Below are positions 1 through 8,216 of a stretch of 64,000 bases of DNA, piece after piece. A program made the translations under genes and the position numbers. The stretch's first letter is position 1. Every line of letters begins with the position of its first letter. The DNA lies in assembly GCA_964627935.1 (NCBI GenBank), contig CAZVLB010000008.1, positions 124,001 to 188,000 of the forward strand, given 5' to 3'. Source of the stretch: JAABVY01 sp964627935 (GTDB taxonomy: Bacteria; Zixibacteria; MSB-5A5; JAABVY01). A model generated the notes under the pieces. That model searched no databases. It was not told where the DNA came from and was given only the letters and a program-made list of their open reading frames with translations.

Positions 1-246
1 AAGTCGGAAGGAAACATCGAACAGGTACTGGCCAGGCTGAATCTTTCTCCTTTGAGTGATGACGATGTCCGGAAAATTATCGATGGCAAGCTGGCATCAA
101 TAAAGAATGGAGATTTCGACTCGAAGGATAAGCTGATTCGTTACCTGACAGGTCAGATCAGACATGAAATCGATGGACGATTCCCCTCCGGCAAGTTATC
201 CAACCTGGTCAGAAAACATTTTGAAGAGCAGAATGTTATTTCCTGA
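1..246 (+). CDS. C-terminal fragment, GatB/YqeY-like tail (partial)
   Basis: The reading frame is open from the first base of the window and stops at 244-246, so only the last 81 residues of a longer protein are visible. The visible part is charged and helical, with a stretch around LIRYLTGQIRHEIDGR followed by a basic helix. This arrangement resembles the GatB/YqeY tail domain, which packs against tRNA in Asn/Gln amidotransferases (known for the family). A TTG codon at 52 could act as a start, but nothing supports it. The assignment rests on pattern similarity only, and any helical C-terminal domain remains possible. Confidence 0.45.
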   Translation, partial: KSEGNIEQVLARLNLSPLSDDDVRKIIDGKLASIKNGDFDSKDKLIRYLTGQIRHEIDGRFPSGKLSNLVRKHFEEQNVIS

Positions 247-264
247 TTTTTTGTATTCACCCTC

Positions 265-293
265 TTGACAGCCATTCAAGCATTCCTTAAATA
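265..293 (+). promoter_or_regulatory. Sigma-70-like promoter for the ferredoxin gene
   Basis: A perfect -35 TTGACA (265-270) is followed after 17 bases by TAAATA (288-293), which matches the -10 consensus at four of six positions. It lies between the upstream stop codon and the ferredoxin start at 339, which would leave a leader of about 40 bases. This is a motif reading only. Confidence 0.45.
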
Positions 294-338
294 GCGCCAG
301 AGAACAGTATTGTGGATTGTATTTACGGGGTTGTTTAT

Positions 339-644
339 ATGCCCACGGTTTACTTCTCGGATTATGATATCGAGTGTGAAACGGATGAGGGCCGCACTAT
401 TCTCGATGTCGCCAAAGAAAACGGAATCATCATGCAGGCCGAATGCGGCGGATTTTGCAATTGCTGTACCTGCCATGTGGTCGTGGTCGACGGGCTGGAA
501 AATACCAGCGTGGTAACCGATGATGAGGATGATATGCTTGAAGCCCTGGAGGAATCTCGCGATGAGGGCTCGCGCTTGTCATGCCAGGCGGAAATCTACG
601 GCGATATCGTGGTTGAAATCCCGCCTCTTCCGGACTACATGTAA
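339..644 (+). CDS. 2Fe-2S ferredoxin, adrenodoxin/Isc type
   Basis: This 101-residue protein is a soluble one-electron carrier. Cys36, Cys42 and Cys45 form the C-x5-C-x2-C loop typical of the adrenodoxin/Isc ferredoxin family, and Cys82 in RLSCQ supplies the fourth ligand. Cys40 and Cys43 are extra cysteines inside the cluster loop and are unusual. The C-terminal part has the usual acidic helix and then a beta-strand ending in EIPPLPDYM. The ATG at 339 is preferred; an in-frame GTG at 312 would add nine residues with no family support. No Isc genes are adjacent, so the redox partner is unknown. Confidence 0.85.
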   Translation: MPTVYFSDYDIECETDEGRTILDVAKENGIIMQAECGGFCNCCTCHVVVVDGLENTSVVTDDEDDMLEALEESRDEGSRLSCQAEIYGDIVVEIPPLPDYM

Positions 645-754
645 AACAGGCTCAATTTCCGTGTGATGAACAAAATGAATCTGCCCCCGGTGCTATGCGG
701 TGATGTTTTTATCCGTATTTATACCTGCCCCGGATTAGACTCGATAAAATATAT

Positions 755-766
755 TAGATATATCTA
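755..766. promoter_or_regulatory. Perfect 12-bp palindrome upstream of the DASS transporter
   Basis: TAGATATATCTA reads the same on both strands and sits in an AT-rich patch about 100 bases before the transporter start. It could be an operator or part of a promoter, but AT-rich palindromes of this length also arise by chance. Confidence 0.25.
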
Positions 767-869
767 TAAAGGCCTTGCAATTTGATCAGGCTTTTGCTTA
801 GATTCACACCTGAGGATCGGGAAAATTACCCTGATTGGTATATCTGATCTTGATCACTTGAGGTCCTTG

Positions 870-2210
870 ATGAGCAAAAAGCCGATTATTCTTCTGGCGA
901 TTTTTATAGTATGTTTGATCGTCTATTTTCTTCCAATCGAGAGCCTCGAGGAAGCGCCCCGCAGATGCCTGGTGATTTTTGTTATGGCCGCGCTATTGTG
1001 GATCACCGAGATTATTCCGCTGTTCATAACAGGTATAGCGATTCTATTCGCTGAGGTTGTGCTTCTGGTGCCGGTCATGGATGTTCCCGCGCAAATCTTT
1101 TTCAGCCCCTTCTTTTCGAATATAATTGCCCTGTTCCTGGGCGGATTCGTGCTGGCAGATGCCTTGCATAAATTTCGCCTGGACGAACGCATATCGCGTA
1201 TGATAATGTCCCGTCTGGGCTCCAATCCACGCATGATTCTACTGGGGCTGATGATCACCTCGGCTTTTCTTTCGATGTGGATGTCGAATACTGCCACGGC
1301 GGCGATGATGATCGCCCTGTCTTTGCCAATAATGCGTCGGATAAAATCCGACGATCCATATCGCAAAGCGCTGATCCTGGGGATTGCGTTTGCCTGCAAC
1401 CTGGGCGGGATCGGCACGCCGATTGGCACACCGCCCAATGCGATCGCATTGAAATTCCTGGCCGATGCCGGTGTTGAAATATCCTTTATTAAATGGGTTG
1501 TGCTGGCCATGCCGATAGCCTTATTCATGGTCTGTGTGGCATGGTGGCTCCTGCTACTGGTATTCAAGCCCGTTCTCAGGGAACTGTCCATAGAGGCCAA
1601 AGCGACCGAGGAAATGGTCAAACGTCAAAAACTGCTCCTGATTCTGTTTGGTTTTACGATTCTGATGTGGCTGACAACCGGCGTGCATGGGCTGGCGTCG
1701 GGGGTGGTGAGCATGATTCCGATTATAATAATTTTCGGATCGGGCCTGATGCAAAAATCGGATTTCAAGAATCTGAGCTGGGATATACTCTTCCTGATGG
1801 GTGGCGGTTTGACACTGGGCGTGGCCATACAGCAATCCGGTCTTTCCGATTGGGTGATGTCCTATGTTGATGTTTCCGGCATACCGGCTGTGGGGACCAA
1901 TGGCCTGATAGCTCTTATATCCGCCACGATGACATCATTCATCTCCAATACCTCGACTGCCAACCTGTTGATGCCAATGGTTATCGGTTTAAAGGGGGTA
2001 TCGGTTGTCGCTGTCTGTATCGCTGTAGCATGGGCCGCCTCGGCCTCGATGCTTCTGCCGATTTCGACACCGCCCAATGCGATTGCCTACGGTTCCGGAG
2101 AGATAAAGATTTCCGATATGCTCAGGGCCGGATTTTTGGTATCATTGGCATCAATTGTGATAATCGCCTCGCTGGGATTCCTGTGGTTGAAACTTTGGGG
2201 CGTATTATAA
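870..2210 (+). CDS. DASS/SLC13-family sodium-coupled anion (dicarboxylate) transporter
   Basis: This 446-residue inner-membrane protein has about eleven hydrophobic segments. It carries two copies of the family hallmark: SNTATAAMM early, with NLGGIGTPIGTPPNAIA after it, and FISNTSTANLL late, followed by PISTPPNAIAYGSG. In the structurally known homologue VcINDY these SNT motifs bind the carboxylate and sodium, so uptake of dicarboxylate, or of sulfate or phosphate, is expected. The ATG at 870 follows GAGGT by about six bases and is preferred to the TTG at 858. No regulator or dicarboxylate enzyme is adjacent, so the substrate stays open. Confidence 0.88.
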   Translation: MSKKPIILLAIFIVCLIVYFLPIESLEEAPRRCLVIFVMAALLWITEIIPLFITGIAILFAEVVLLVPVMDVPAQIFFSPFFSNIIALFLGGFVLADALHKFRLDERISRMIMSRLGSNPRMILLGLMITSAFLSMWMSNTATAAMMIALSLPIMRRIKSDDPYRKALILGIAFACNLGGIGTPIGTPPNAIALKFLADAGVEISFIKWVVLAMPIALFMVCVAWWLLLLVFKPVLRELSIEAKATEEMVKRQKLLLILFGFTILMWLTTGVHGLASGVVSMIPIIIIFGSGLMQKSDFKNLSWDILFLMGGGLTLGVAIQQSGLSDWVMSYVDVSGIPAVGTNGLIALISATMTSFISNTSTANLLMPMVIGLKGVSVVAVCIAVAWAASASMLLPISTPPNAIAYGSGEIKISDMLRAGFLVSLASIVIIASLGFLWLKLWGVL

Positions 2211-2230
2211 TATAGAAACCGGAGGCCATA

Positions 2231-2608
2231 ATGGAATATACAGTAAAAATGGAGACCTGCCCCAGGTGCAGGTCGACCAATACCAAAAACTACGTTGCAT
2301 TCAAGAAACACAAACGCATAACTGTTTTCGTTGAATGTGCAGACTGCGGTGAGTTTGTGGCACGATATCGTCTGCACCGTTATTTCGATGTCAACGAACC
2401 ATATGAGTCATTTCTGTACCAGATCAGGTCATTCAGGCATGATTCGGGACGGATGACCCTGGATGCGTTCAAGCGATTTGGTGCCGATGCGCGCGAGGAG
2501 TTTGAGCAGGTCAAAAAGGACTGGAAGACAAAACCGGAAAGGCGCAAGATTTATCAGATTATCGAGCAAACCGGTGATGATCTCTATCCGGATGAAGATG
2601 AAATGTAG
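2231..2608 (+). CDS. Small zinc-ribbon protein of unknown function
   Basis: This 125-residue cytoplasmic protein has an N-terminal zinc-ribbon pattern: Cys10-x2-Cys13 and, after a beta-hairpin-sized gap, Cys36-x2-Cys39. The rest is basic and helical with an acidic tail (DLYPDEDEM). The start follows GGAGG by seven bases. It lies 20 bases after the transporter stop, so the two may be co-transcribed, and it converges on holB. A nucleic-acid or protein-binding role would fit the fold, but no specific family is recognised. Confidence 0.7.
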   Translation: MEYTVKMETCPRCRSTNTKNYVAFKKHKRITVFVECADCGEFVARYRLHRYFDVNEPYESFLYQIRSFRHDSGRMTLDAFKRFGADAREEFEQVKKDWKTKPERRKIYQIIEQTGDDLYPDEDEM

Positions 2609-2615
2609 CCCTGTG

Positions 2616-3713
2616 CTAATCTCTGACTTCCAATGGTTCGAGCCTGGATTTGAGCCGCTGAGAAACCTCATAAAACGATGGCAGGGGATTCAGGTTGCGG
2701 TAAAACATTTTCTGAAGCGCCAGAAGATTACCCATTCCCTTGCGTGAATTTTCGAATCCGCCCACCAATTTGGCCAGCTTGACGATATCCTTGTGATGGT
2801 CGCGGTTGATCAGATACCTGGTATCTACTCCGGAACTTAGAAGTGAGATGTCATGATATATTGTCTGCCAGATTACCAGCAGATTCTCCACACGTTCCCG
2901 ATCGCGGAAGTTAATCATGCCCTGAAATTCGAGCCAGAATTTATCGATCGGATTGCTCAGGAGATAGCCCAGCAATGTTACCGCTGTCTCGCGTTCCTCG
3001 ATGAAATCGGATTCAATCAGTTTTTCTGCACGGCTGATCGAACCGAATGACAGTGAAGCGATGAATTTGGCGTTTTCTTCGTCCAGGTTTTTCTGTTCGA
3101 TCAGGTAGCGGGTCATGAAATCCGGCCCGATTCTTTTGAAGCGGATTTTCTGGCAGCGCGATCTGATAGTTTCCGGCAGACGGTCGAAATTATCCGAAAG
3201 CATTATAATAAGGCACTTCGGGGGTGGCTCCTCGATTGTTTTAAGCATTATATCAAAACTGCTTTTTGGCATTGTCTCGGCTTTTTCGATAATTGCTACC
3301 CGGTAATCCGATTCCAGTGGAGATTTGTATAGTTCGCGCTGAAATTCACGCACGTTATCCATTTTTATACTGGCCGCCCGGTCGAATTTTACCGGGCTGA
3401 AGGGATCCTCGAGCTTGGACTCGCGGAAAAAGGAATTTATCTCCTCAATTTCCAGCTCGAGTTCGGATTTTTTCTTTTTCCTCGGGGTGGGAGTGGGATA
3501 TATGATTTTCAGGTCGGGATGAAGCAGTTTTCGCGCACGTTCCGCCGCATTTCCATCGCCCTCGGAGAGTACCTCGGCGGCAACCTGAATTGCCGAATGC
3601 CATTTACCGGAGCCGGACGGGCCATAGAATAGATAGCTCGAGGCCAGCCGTTCGGATGATATCAGCCGTTCGAATATCCTGCCCACACGGGGTTGTGCCG
3701 GGGTGTCAATCAT
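2616..3713 (-). CDS. holB: DNA polymerase III delta' subunit (clamp-loader stator)
   Basis: This 365-residue AAA+ protein has the delta' layout: a P-loop at residues 31-38 (GPSGSGKW), a central region ending in the sensor-1 stretch, the family SRC motif (IRSRCQKIRF), and a C-terminal collar domain. In the clamp loader, delta' contacts delta and gamma/tau and supplies the SRC arginine finger. Two features differ from the textbook protein. The P-loop ends in Lys-Trp instead of Lys-Ser/Thr, and the four-cysteine zinc module normally inserted after the P-loop is absent. It follows the envC-like gene by about 50 bases on the same strand, so it probably belongs to that operon. Confidence 0.85.
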   Translation of the reverse strand: MIDTPAQPRVGRIFERLISSERLASSYLFYGPSGSGKWHSAIQVAAEVLSEGDGNAAERARKLLHPDLKIIYPTPTPRKKKKSELELEIEEINSFFRESKLEDPFSPVKFDRAASIKMDNVREFQRELYKSPLESDYRVAIIEKAETMPKSSFDIMLKTIEEPPPKCLIIMLSDNFDRLPETIRSRCQKIRFKRIGPDFMTRYLIEQKNLDEENAKFIASLSFGSISRAEKLIESDFIEERETAVTLLGYLLSNPIDKFWLEFQGMINFRDRERVENLLVIWQTIYHDISLLSSGVDTRYLINRDHHKDIVKLAKLVGGFENSRKGMGNLLALQKMFYRNLNPLPSFYEVSQRLKSRLEPLEVRD

Positions 3714-3763
3714 GGCCTTAAGATAAGAAAAATCGCCTTGCAGTAAAGAATCTTTAAATCATT

Positions 3764-4858
3764 TTATTTTAGCCATTCGACCGGATCAAATGATGTTTCA
3801 CGGTTGCGGATGCCGAAAAATAGAACCGGGCCGACATTGGAGCCGGATTCGCCTGAATATCCGAGTAATTCGCCTCGTTCCACACGGTCGCCCTTGAGCT
3901 TTTCGATCCGGCCCAGGTGGCCGTATAGTGTGTACCATCCATCGCCATGATCAACGATAACCATGTTGCCATAACCGCGCAGATAATCTGAGTGTACCAC
4001 TGTACCGGATTCTGCACTATGCACCTCGCTGCCGCCCGGTACACTGATCTGGATTCCGGGGCTGAATGTTTCGGTCCTGGTTACCTGATCGTATTCACGT
4101 CCGAAATGCCTGATTATCCGTCCTTTAAGCGGCCAGTTCAGTTTGCCCTTGAGTGAGGCAAAGTCCAGGTTGCGTGTGTCGGAATCGAGTTGCTCGGTCA
4201 GGTCGGCCAGCTGTTCCTGGTCCCTGCGGGCCTGGTTGAGATATTCACGGCGCAGGCTGACATCATTGTCGATTCTTGAAACCAGCCGAGATTTATCCTT
4301 GCGCCGCATCTCCAGAAGGCTCTCCTCGAGATTCTTGCGCTGAACCAGTTCCCTGGTCTCGGCACGCATCCTGATCAGGTTTTTGCGGCTCTGCTCCAGG
4401 TCGCTTTTGATCTGGTTAACAGTATCGATCTGGTTGTGCAGATAATTGACCGTCGATTTGAAGTAGTGCAATTGACGGGCCGCTTTGCGGATATCGCCGG
4501 CCGTAAACAGGGCCGCAGGCGCCGGGCGGTAGTTGATATAAAAGCTGCGCAGATTGCGCGCCAGGCCGGATTTCATCTTCTCCAGCCGAATTTCGCTGGA
4601 ATCGATATTACGGCTGGTCTTTGCCAGACGGCTCTCGGTGTCTCTTAGCCGGCGTTCCAATTTGCGGATCAGGCTGGAGGTCAGGCTGAGCTGTTCATCG
4701 ATCAGGTATAGCTGGTCTACCTCGGACTGTTTCAGGTCCAGGAGGCTGTCCAGCGTTTCTTTCTGCCTGCTGAGCGAATCGATATCGGTTTGTGCCTGTG
4801 GCCGGGCGATTGCCGGGACAAGAATAAATACAAATGCGATCAGGATAATTTTATTCAT
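3764..4858 (-). CDS. EnvC-like periplasmic protein: coiled coil plus degenerate LytM (M23) domain
   Basis: This 364-residue protein starts with a signal peptide (cleavage near residue 20). A long, charged coiled coil then runs to about residue 215, and an M23/LytM-type domain fills the C terminus. The metal site of active M23 peptidases is degraded: the usual H-x-G-x-D segment reads SPGIQIS and the final HLH motif reads PVLFFGIR. A HG-x-GWYTLYGH segment does remain. E. coli EnvC is degraded in the same way and activates amidases instead of cutting peptidoglycan. The gene overlaps the end of ftsX by eight bases, so FtsEX-controlled amidase activation during division is the likely role. Confidence 0.83.
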   Translation of the reverse strand: MNKIILIAFVFILVPAIARPQAQTDIDSLSRQKETLDSLLDLKQSEVDQLYLIDEQLSLTSSLIRKLERRLRDTESRLAKTSRNIDSSEIRLEKMKSGLARNLRSFYINYRPAPAALFTAGDIRKAARQLHYFKSTVNYLHNQIDTVNQIKSDLEQSRKNLIRMRAETRELVQRKNLEESLLEMRRKDKSRLVSRIDNDVSLRREYLNQARRDQEQLADLTEQLDSDTRNLDFASLKGKLNWPLKGRIIRHFGREYDQVTRTETFSPGIQISVPGGSEVHSAESGTVVHSDYLRGYGNMVIVDHGDGWYTLYGHLGRIEKLKGDRVERGELLGYSGESGSNVGPVLFFGIRNRETSFDPVEWLK

Positions 4859-5693
4859 AGGATCGTATTTTCATCGGTTTCAGGACTGCCATCAAAAGTG
4901 TTACCAGAATAAATACGATAATAATCGAGGCTACATGGCGCGGTTCGAAAAATACCAGGCTCAAAAATCTTTCCGAAACAACCGATGATATTACTCCCAA
5001 TGCAATCATCGAGGCGGCAATCGTGACCGTGGCCGAAATCATTGACCAGACATAAATCGGCATCCTGATTTTCAAGCGCGGCATACCCATAAGATGCAGT
5101 TTGGAGGCGGTCGGGCTGTGTTTGAGCCAGAGGTGGCTGAGGGTCATGTGAAACAGCAATATATATGCGCCCAGCACCAGCAGGATAAATGCCGATGATA
5201 CCCGGATAAACATCGAGTTAAATCTTTCAAGTTCGGCCAGCCATTCGCCCGCGAATACAGCTTTCTCCACGCCGGGATTTTCCTCGACCTGCTTTTTCAG
5301 TATTTCCAGGTATGTGCGTGTTTTGTAGCTGTCGGTGGGGTAGAATACTATGCTCATCGGCAGAGGATTGTACCCCAGCACATCGGTGGGATCCTCACCC
5401 AGAATACCGCTCATACGATCCAGCGCATCCTTTTGCGTGACAGTCTCGATCCGTTCATAGGCAGGCTGATGTCTGAGGAAATATTTCAGCGAATCGACAG
5501 TTTCCCGGGGAGTGTCATTGCGCATGAAAATCTCGAGCGCGAATCGTTCCTCGAGCCCCTGCGCGGCCTGCTGAAGATTATATCCGACCAGCAGAAATGC
5601 CAGGCCCAGAAGCAGTATCAGCGCCATCGGGAGAGATGCCTTGAGAATCAGCATTTTGTGCCTGTTCAGAAATATCAGAATCTCCGAGCCCAT
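4851..5693 (-). CDS. ftsX: Cell-division permease-like protein FtsX
   Basis: This 280-residue protein has the FtsX topology: one membrane helix at about residues 18-38, a periplasmic domain of roughly 120 residues, and three more helices in the C-terminal half. The periplasmic part includes the family's KDALDRM-like segment and a DNPLP-like stretch (YNPLPMSIVF). FtsX transmits the state of FtsE across the membrane to an EnvC-type partner. The start codon shares one base with the ftsE-like stop (TAATG), which suggests translational coupling, and the gene overlaps envC by eight bases. Confidence 0.87.
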   Translation of the reverse strand: MGSEILIFLNRHKMLILKASLPMALILLLGLAFLLVGYNLQQAAQGLEERFALEIFMRNDTPRETVDSLKYFLRHQPAYERIETVTQKDALDRMSGILGEDPTDVLGYNPLPMSIVFYPTDSYKTRTYLEILKKQVEENPGVEKAVFAGEWLAELERFNSMFIRVSSAFILLVLGAYILLFHMTLSHLWLKHSPTASKLHLMGMPRLKIRMPIYVWSMISATVTIAASMIALGVISSVVSERFLSLVFFEPRHVASIIIVFILVTLLMAVLKPMKIRSYE

Positions 5694-6334
5694 TATTTTC
5701 CCCTCAGGCTGATTTCGGGCCAGTCGAGGAAATCCCTGACCTCTGGCAATGAGTAGGTCGCCAGCACCGATGATCCTGCATTGACCAGGTTATTAAGCGA
5801 TTGCGCCGTCCATTTCATGCGTTTATGATCCAATCCGGCAAAGGGCTGGTCGAGTATGATCAGGCGCGGTGATTTGAGCATTATACGCAGCATCTCGATA
5901 ATACGAATCTCGCCCCATGAAAGGCTGGCGATTTTCTTTCGGGACAGGCCCGAGTAGCCGTTTTCATACAGGCGCGATAATATTTTTGCACGAGGCATGG
6001 ATCGTCCGGAGATATTCAGGTAGCGGCTGATATTCTGGACCAGGTTCATATCATTGAAGACCATTGGTTCCTCGAGCATAAAACCGATTTTGCGATGATA
6101 GGCGGTTAGCTTGGCCTTATTGAGCGAGGATAACTGTTCGCCCAGGATTTGCAGACTGCCCTCATATTTGCGGTAGATCCCCAAAAGGATTTTCACCAGT
6201 GTGGTTTTGCCCGAACCAGTGGGGCCATGGACCAGCATACCGCTCGAATGCGGCAGTTCGAATGACAGGCCCTGATACAGGCAACGGCCGTCGGGCAATT
6301 TATAATCTAAATTTTCGCAAATGATTTCGCCCAT
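5693..6334 (-). CDS. ftsE: FtsE-like ABC ATPase with altered catalytic motifs
   Basis: This 213-residue ABC ATPase is encoded directly upstream of ftsX. The Walker A motif is intact (GPTGSGKTT). Four other motifs deviate: the Q-loop reads FMLEEP with Glu for Gln, the signature is LSWGE instead of LSGGQ, Walker B ends in ILDQP with Gln where the catalytic Glu should be, and the H-loop reads ATYS with Tyr for His. I checked the Walker B, signature and H-loop codons on the DNA. ATP binding looks possible, but hydrolysis by the usual mechanism is doubtful. The ATG at 6334 has only a weak ribosome site; an upstream TTG at 6418 would add 28 unconserved residues. Confidence 0.8.
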   Translation of the reverse strand: MGEIICENLDYKLPDGRCLYQGLSFELPHSSGMLVHGPTGSGKTTLVKILLGIYRKYEGSLQILGEQLSSLNKAKLTAYHRKIGFMLEEPMVFNDMNLVQNISRYLNISGRSMPRAKILSRLYENGYSGLSRKKIASLSWGEIRIIEMLRIMLKSPRLIILDQPFAGLDHKRMKWTAQSLNNLVNAGSSVLATYSLPEVRDFLDWPEISLRGK

Positions 6335-6438
6335 GATTAAAAGAGATAATAGAAAAAAAACGCCACCGTGCAAGGGATTTTGGTTGACTTCGAGGCTCTC
6401 CGATTTAGCTTTATCCAAATGACAAGGAGATTAATTTT

Positions 6439-7383
6439 ATGAAAAATTTTCTGATTCTGCTGACACTGCTTCTGATCGTACTGGCGGGCTGTTCCAGTAA
6501 GGGCCCGGCCGACCTGAAATGGACATTCCAGGAAACCAATACCACCGAAAATATTAACAGCATCAGCTTCATTGACGGCAAACGGGGCTGGGCGGTGACC
6601 TCCGGCGGCAATCTCCTTGTCACCACAGACGGCGGCCAGAGCTGGAATATGCAGAATGTCACCGATCGAGCCCTGACCACGGTTTATGCAATCGACAAAA
6701 AGAATATCTGGCTGGCAGGTATGGATGGCGCATTGTACAGCTCCATGGAGGAGAGCCAGAGTTTCAATGACAAGTCGATGGACGATGATGTCGATTTCGT
6801 GCAGATAGCTTTCTGGAACGATGATAACGGTGTGCTGGTTGGCAACCGCAGCGACAAGGATGGTAATGTTTTCGGGTCCATATACCGTACCGAAGACGGC
6901 GGACAGGAATGGACCGAGATATATATGGATATCGACAGCATCACCAGCCTGTGGATCCTGGGTGATGACCTGGGATGGGTATCCACAACCGGGCATATCT
7001 GGAACACGTCCAATCATGGCGAAAGCTGGGAGGACAATTACCTGGGTTCGGATATCTCGATCAATAGCATGTATTACGACGATTTCAATTCCGGTTACCT
7101 TGTGGGTGACAGCGGAACCTACTATACATCTTTCGACGGGGGCTGGTCATGGGACAGCCGGGGCGGAGAATTCCCCGGAGTCAACCTGTATGATATCTGT
7201 TTCATTGACAGGTTCGTGGGCATGATTTGCGGCGCCAATGGTACGCTTATGATCTCCGGTACGGGCGGCGATTCATGGCAGAGCAACAGCGCGTTGTCGC
7301 AGTTCGATTTCTACGATGTCGAGGTGCGCGACAATCAATTCTGGGTCTGCGGCGCCAACGGCCAGATTCTGCATGTACATTGA
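6439..7383 (+). CDS. Lipoprotein with Ycf48-like/BNR beta-propeller
   Basis: This 314-residue protein begins with a lipoprotein signal ending in the lipobox LAGC, so it should be lipid-anchored. After the anchor come repeated propeller blades with the pattern T-x-DGG-x-SW (TTDGGQSW, TEDGGQEW, TSNHGESW, TSFDGGWSW, GTGGDSW). This is the BNR/Ycf48-type repeat of sialidases, VPS10 and photosystem assembly factors. The fold usually serves as a protein-binding platform. It diverges from the ftsE-like gene, with only about 100 bases between starts. The specific partner cannot be read from the sequence. Confidence 0.78.
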   Translation: MKNFLILLTLLLIVLAGCSSKGPADLKWTFQETNTTENINSISFIDGKRGWAVTSGGNLLVTTDGGQSWNMQNVTDRALTTVYAIDKKNIWLAGMDGALYSSMEESQSFNDKSMDDDVDFVQIAFWNDDNGVLVGNRSDKDGNVFGSIYRTEDGGQEWTEIYMDIDSITSLWILGDDLGWVSTTGHIWNTSNHGESWEDNYLGSDISINSMYYDDFNSGYLVGDSGTYYTSFDGGWSWDSRGGEFPGVNLYDICFIDRFVGMICGANGTLMISGTGGDSWQSNSALSQFDFYDVEVRDNQFWVCGANGQILHVH

Positions 7384-7429
7384 GCCTGCGCTGTCGGGTT
7401 TTAAACATACTTCGCAATAATACATGATT

Positions 7430-7453
7430 CGGTCAGGATGGGAATCCTGACCG
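7430..7453. repeat. Perfect 10-bp inverted repeat (hairpin)
   Basis: CGGTCAGGAT (7430-7439) and its exact complement ATCCTGACCG (7444-7453) are separated by GGGA. The hairpin lies about 50 bases after the propeller lipoprotein stop, but no T-run follows directly, so it is a weak candidate for a terminator and may be a dispersed repeat. Confidence 0.5.
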
Positions 7454-7501
7454 CGCGGTGTTTTGGTTCCGACATTTGGTTGATTATGCATTGGCGTATA
7501 A

Positions 7502-7596
7502 CGGCAGTTCACCACTGCGTTAAAGAACTGCCGCAACAGGCGGAATCGTTTCTTTATCATCTACGTTTCTCACGCACAGGCAAAGCTTGAGCGTGC
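7502..7596. repeat. Palindromic intergenic repeats downstream of the DUF4440 gene
   Basis: Two elements are visible. CGGCAGTTC (7502-7510) pairs with GAACTGCCG (7525-7533), and the right part TAAAGAACTG recurs in the tandem array after 8217. A second imperfect palindrome (7571-7596) has the core AAGCTTGAGCGTGC and recurs, inverted and with three differences over 26 bases, at 42830-42855. These look like dispersed intergenic repeats, not coding sequence. Confidence 0.6.
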
Positions 7597-7623
7597 AACA
7601 CCAGATTGGCAAAAAAAACAGTC

Positions 7624-8121
7624 TTATTCTTCTATCTCCGGTTGGGGTTGATCCGGTTTGGGGCCGGTTACGCCGGAATCGAAGGTGAACCGCCAGGTGC
7701 CATCCGGCTGTTTTTTCCAGATCGTAACATAGTATCCCTTTGACTGCTGTTCCAAACCGGCCGTATCAACCGCCGTGAATGTCCATTCCCCCAAAGTATA
7801 TCCCAGGTCCGAGGACTGGGCAATGTCTGCGAATGTCGGTTGCCAGCTCAAAGTTCCGCCCTGTTCCCGGGGCGCGGGATATGATTCACGCAGTTCATCG
7901 ATACCTTTGATCGGCACCCGGCCATCACGGTAAACCACCACCGAATCATCGGCGTAATGCACGAATGCTGCACGCATACCCTCGGCGATCGACATCTCGG
8001 AAAATTCGCGATCGGTCTGCATCATAGCCTCGAGTTCCATCTGCATAACATCACCCTCCGGCTCCTGACCACATGCGGCCAGCAATAACGCCAAAACTGC
8101 AATAGCGATTATCTTTTTCAT
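7624..8121 (-). CDS. DUF4440/SnoaL-like lipoprotein
   Basis: This 165-residue protein has a lipoprotein signal with lipobox LAAC and a C-terminal NTF2-like domain of the DUF4440 (ketosteroid-isomerase-like) type. It has the typical start MQTDREFSEMSIAEG and an ending WKKQPDGTWRFTFDSG. The family has a cone-shaped pocket but no single function; many members are secreted binding proteins. The gene stands alone and is bordered on both sides by related palindromic repeats (7502-7533 and 8217-8532), which may mean that the repeats have moved or duplicated around it. Confidence 0.78.
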   Translation of the reverse strand: MKKIIAIAVLALLLAACGQEPEGDVMQMELEAMMQTDREFSEMSIAEGMRAAFVHYADDSVVVYRDGRVPIKGIDELRESYPAPREQGGTLSWQPTFADIAQSSDLGYTLGEWTFTAVDTAGLEQQSKGYYVTIWKKQPDGTWRFTFDSGVTGPKPDQPQPEIEE

Positions 8122-8216
8122 AAGTGCTCCCTTTCCATTTCATTTTTGCCTGGGATTAAGCTAATAAAGCAGGGGAGTATTGACAATATAATTGTATAAT
8201 TAGTGATAAGCAGACC

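Noticed and set aside
923..1621. A 232-codon open frame antisense to the DASS transporter
   Set aside because: The plus-strand product has conserved transporter motifs through this stretch; the antisense frame is a codon-bias shadow.
6337..7017. A 226-codon open frame opposite the propeller lipoprotein
   Set aside because: It overlaps both the ftsE-like start and the propeller gene, and its translation lacks any recognisable feature.
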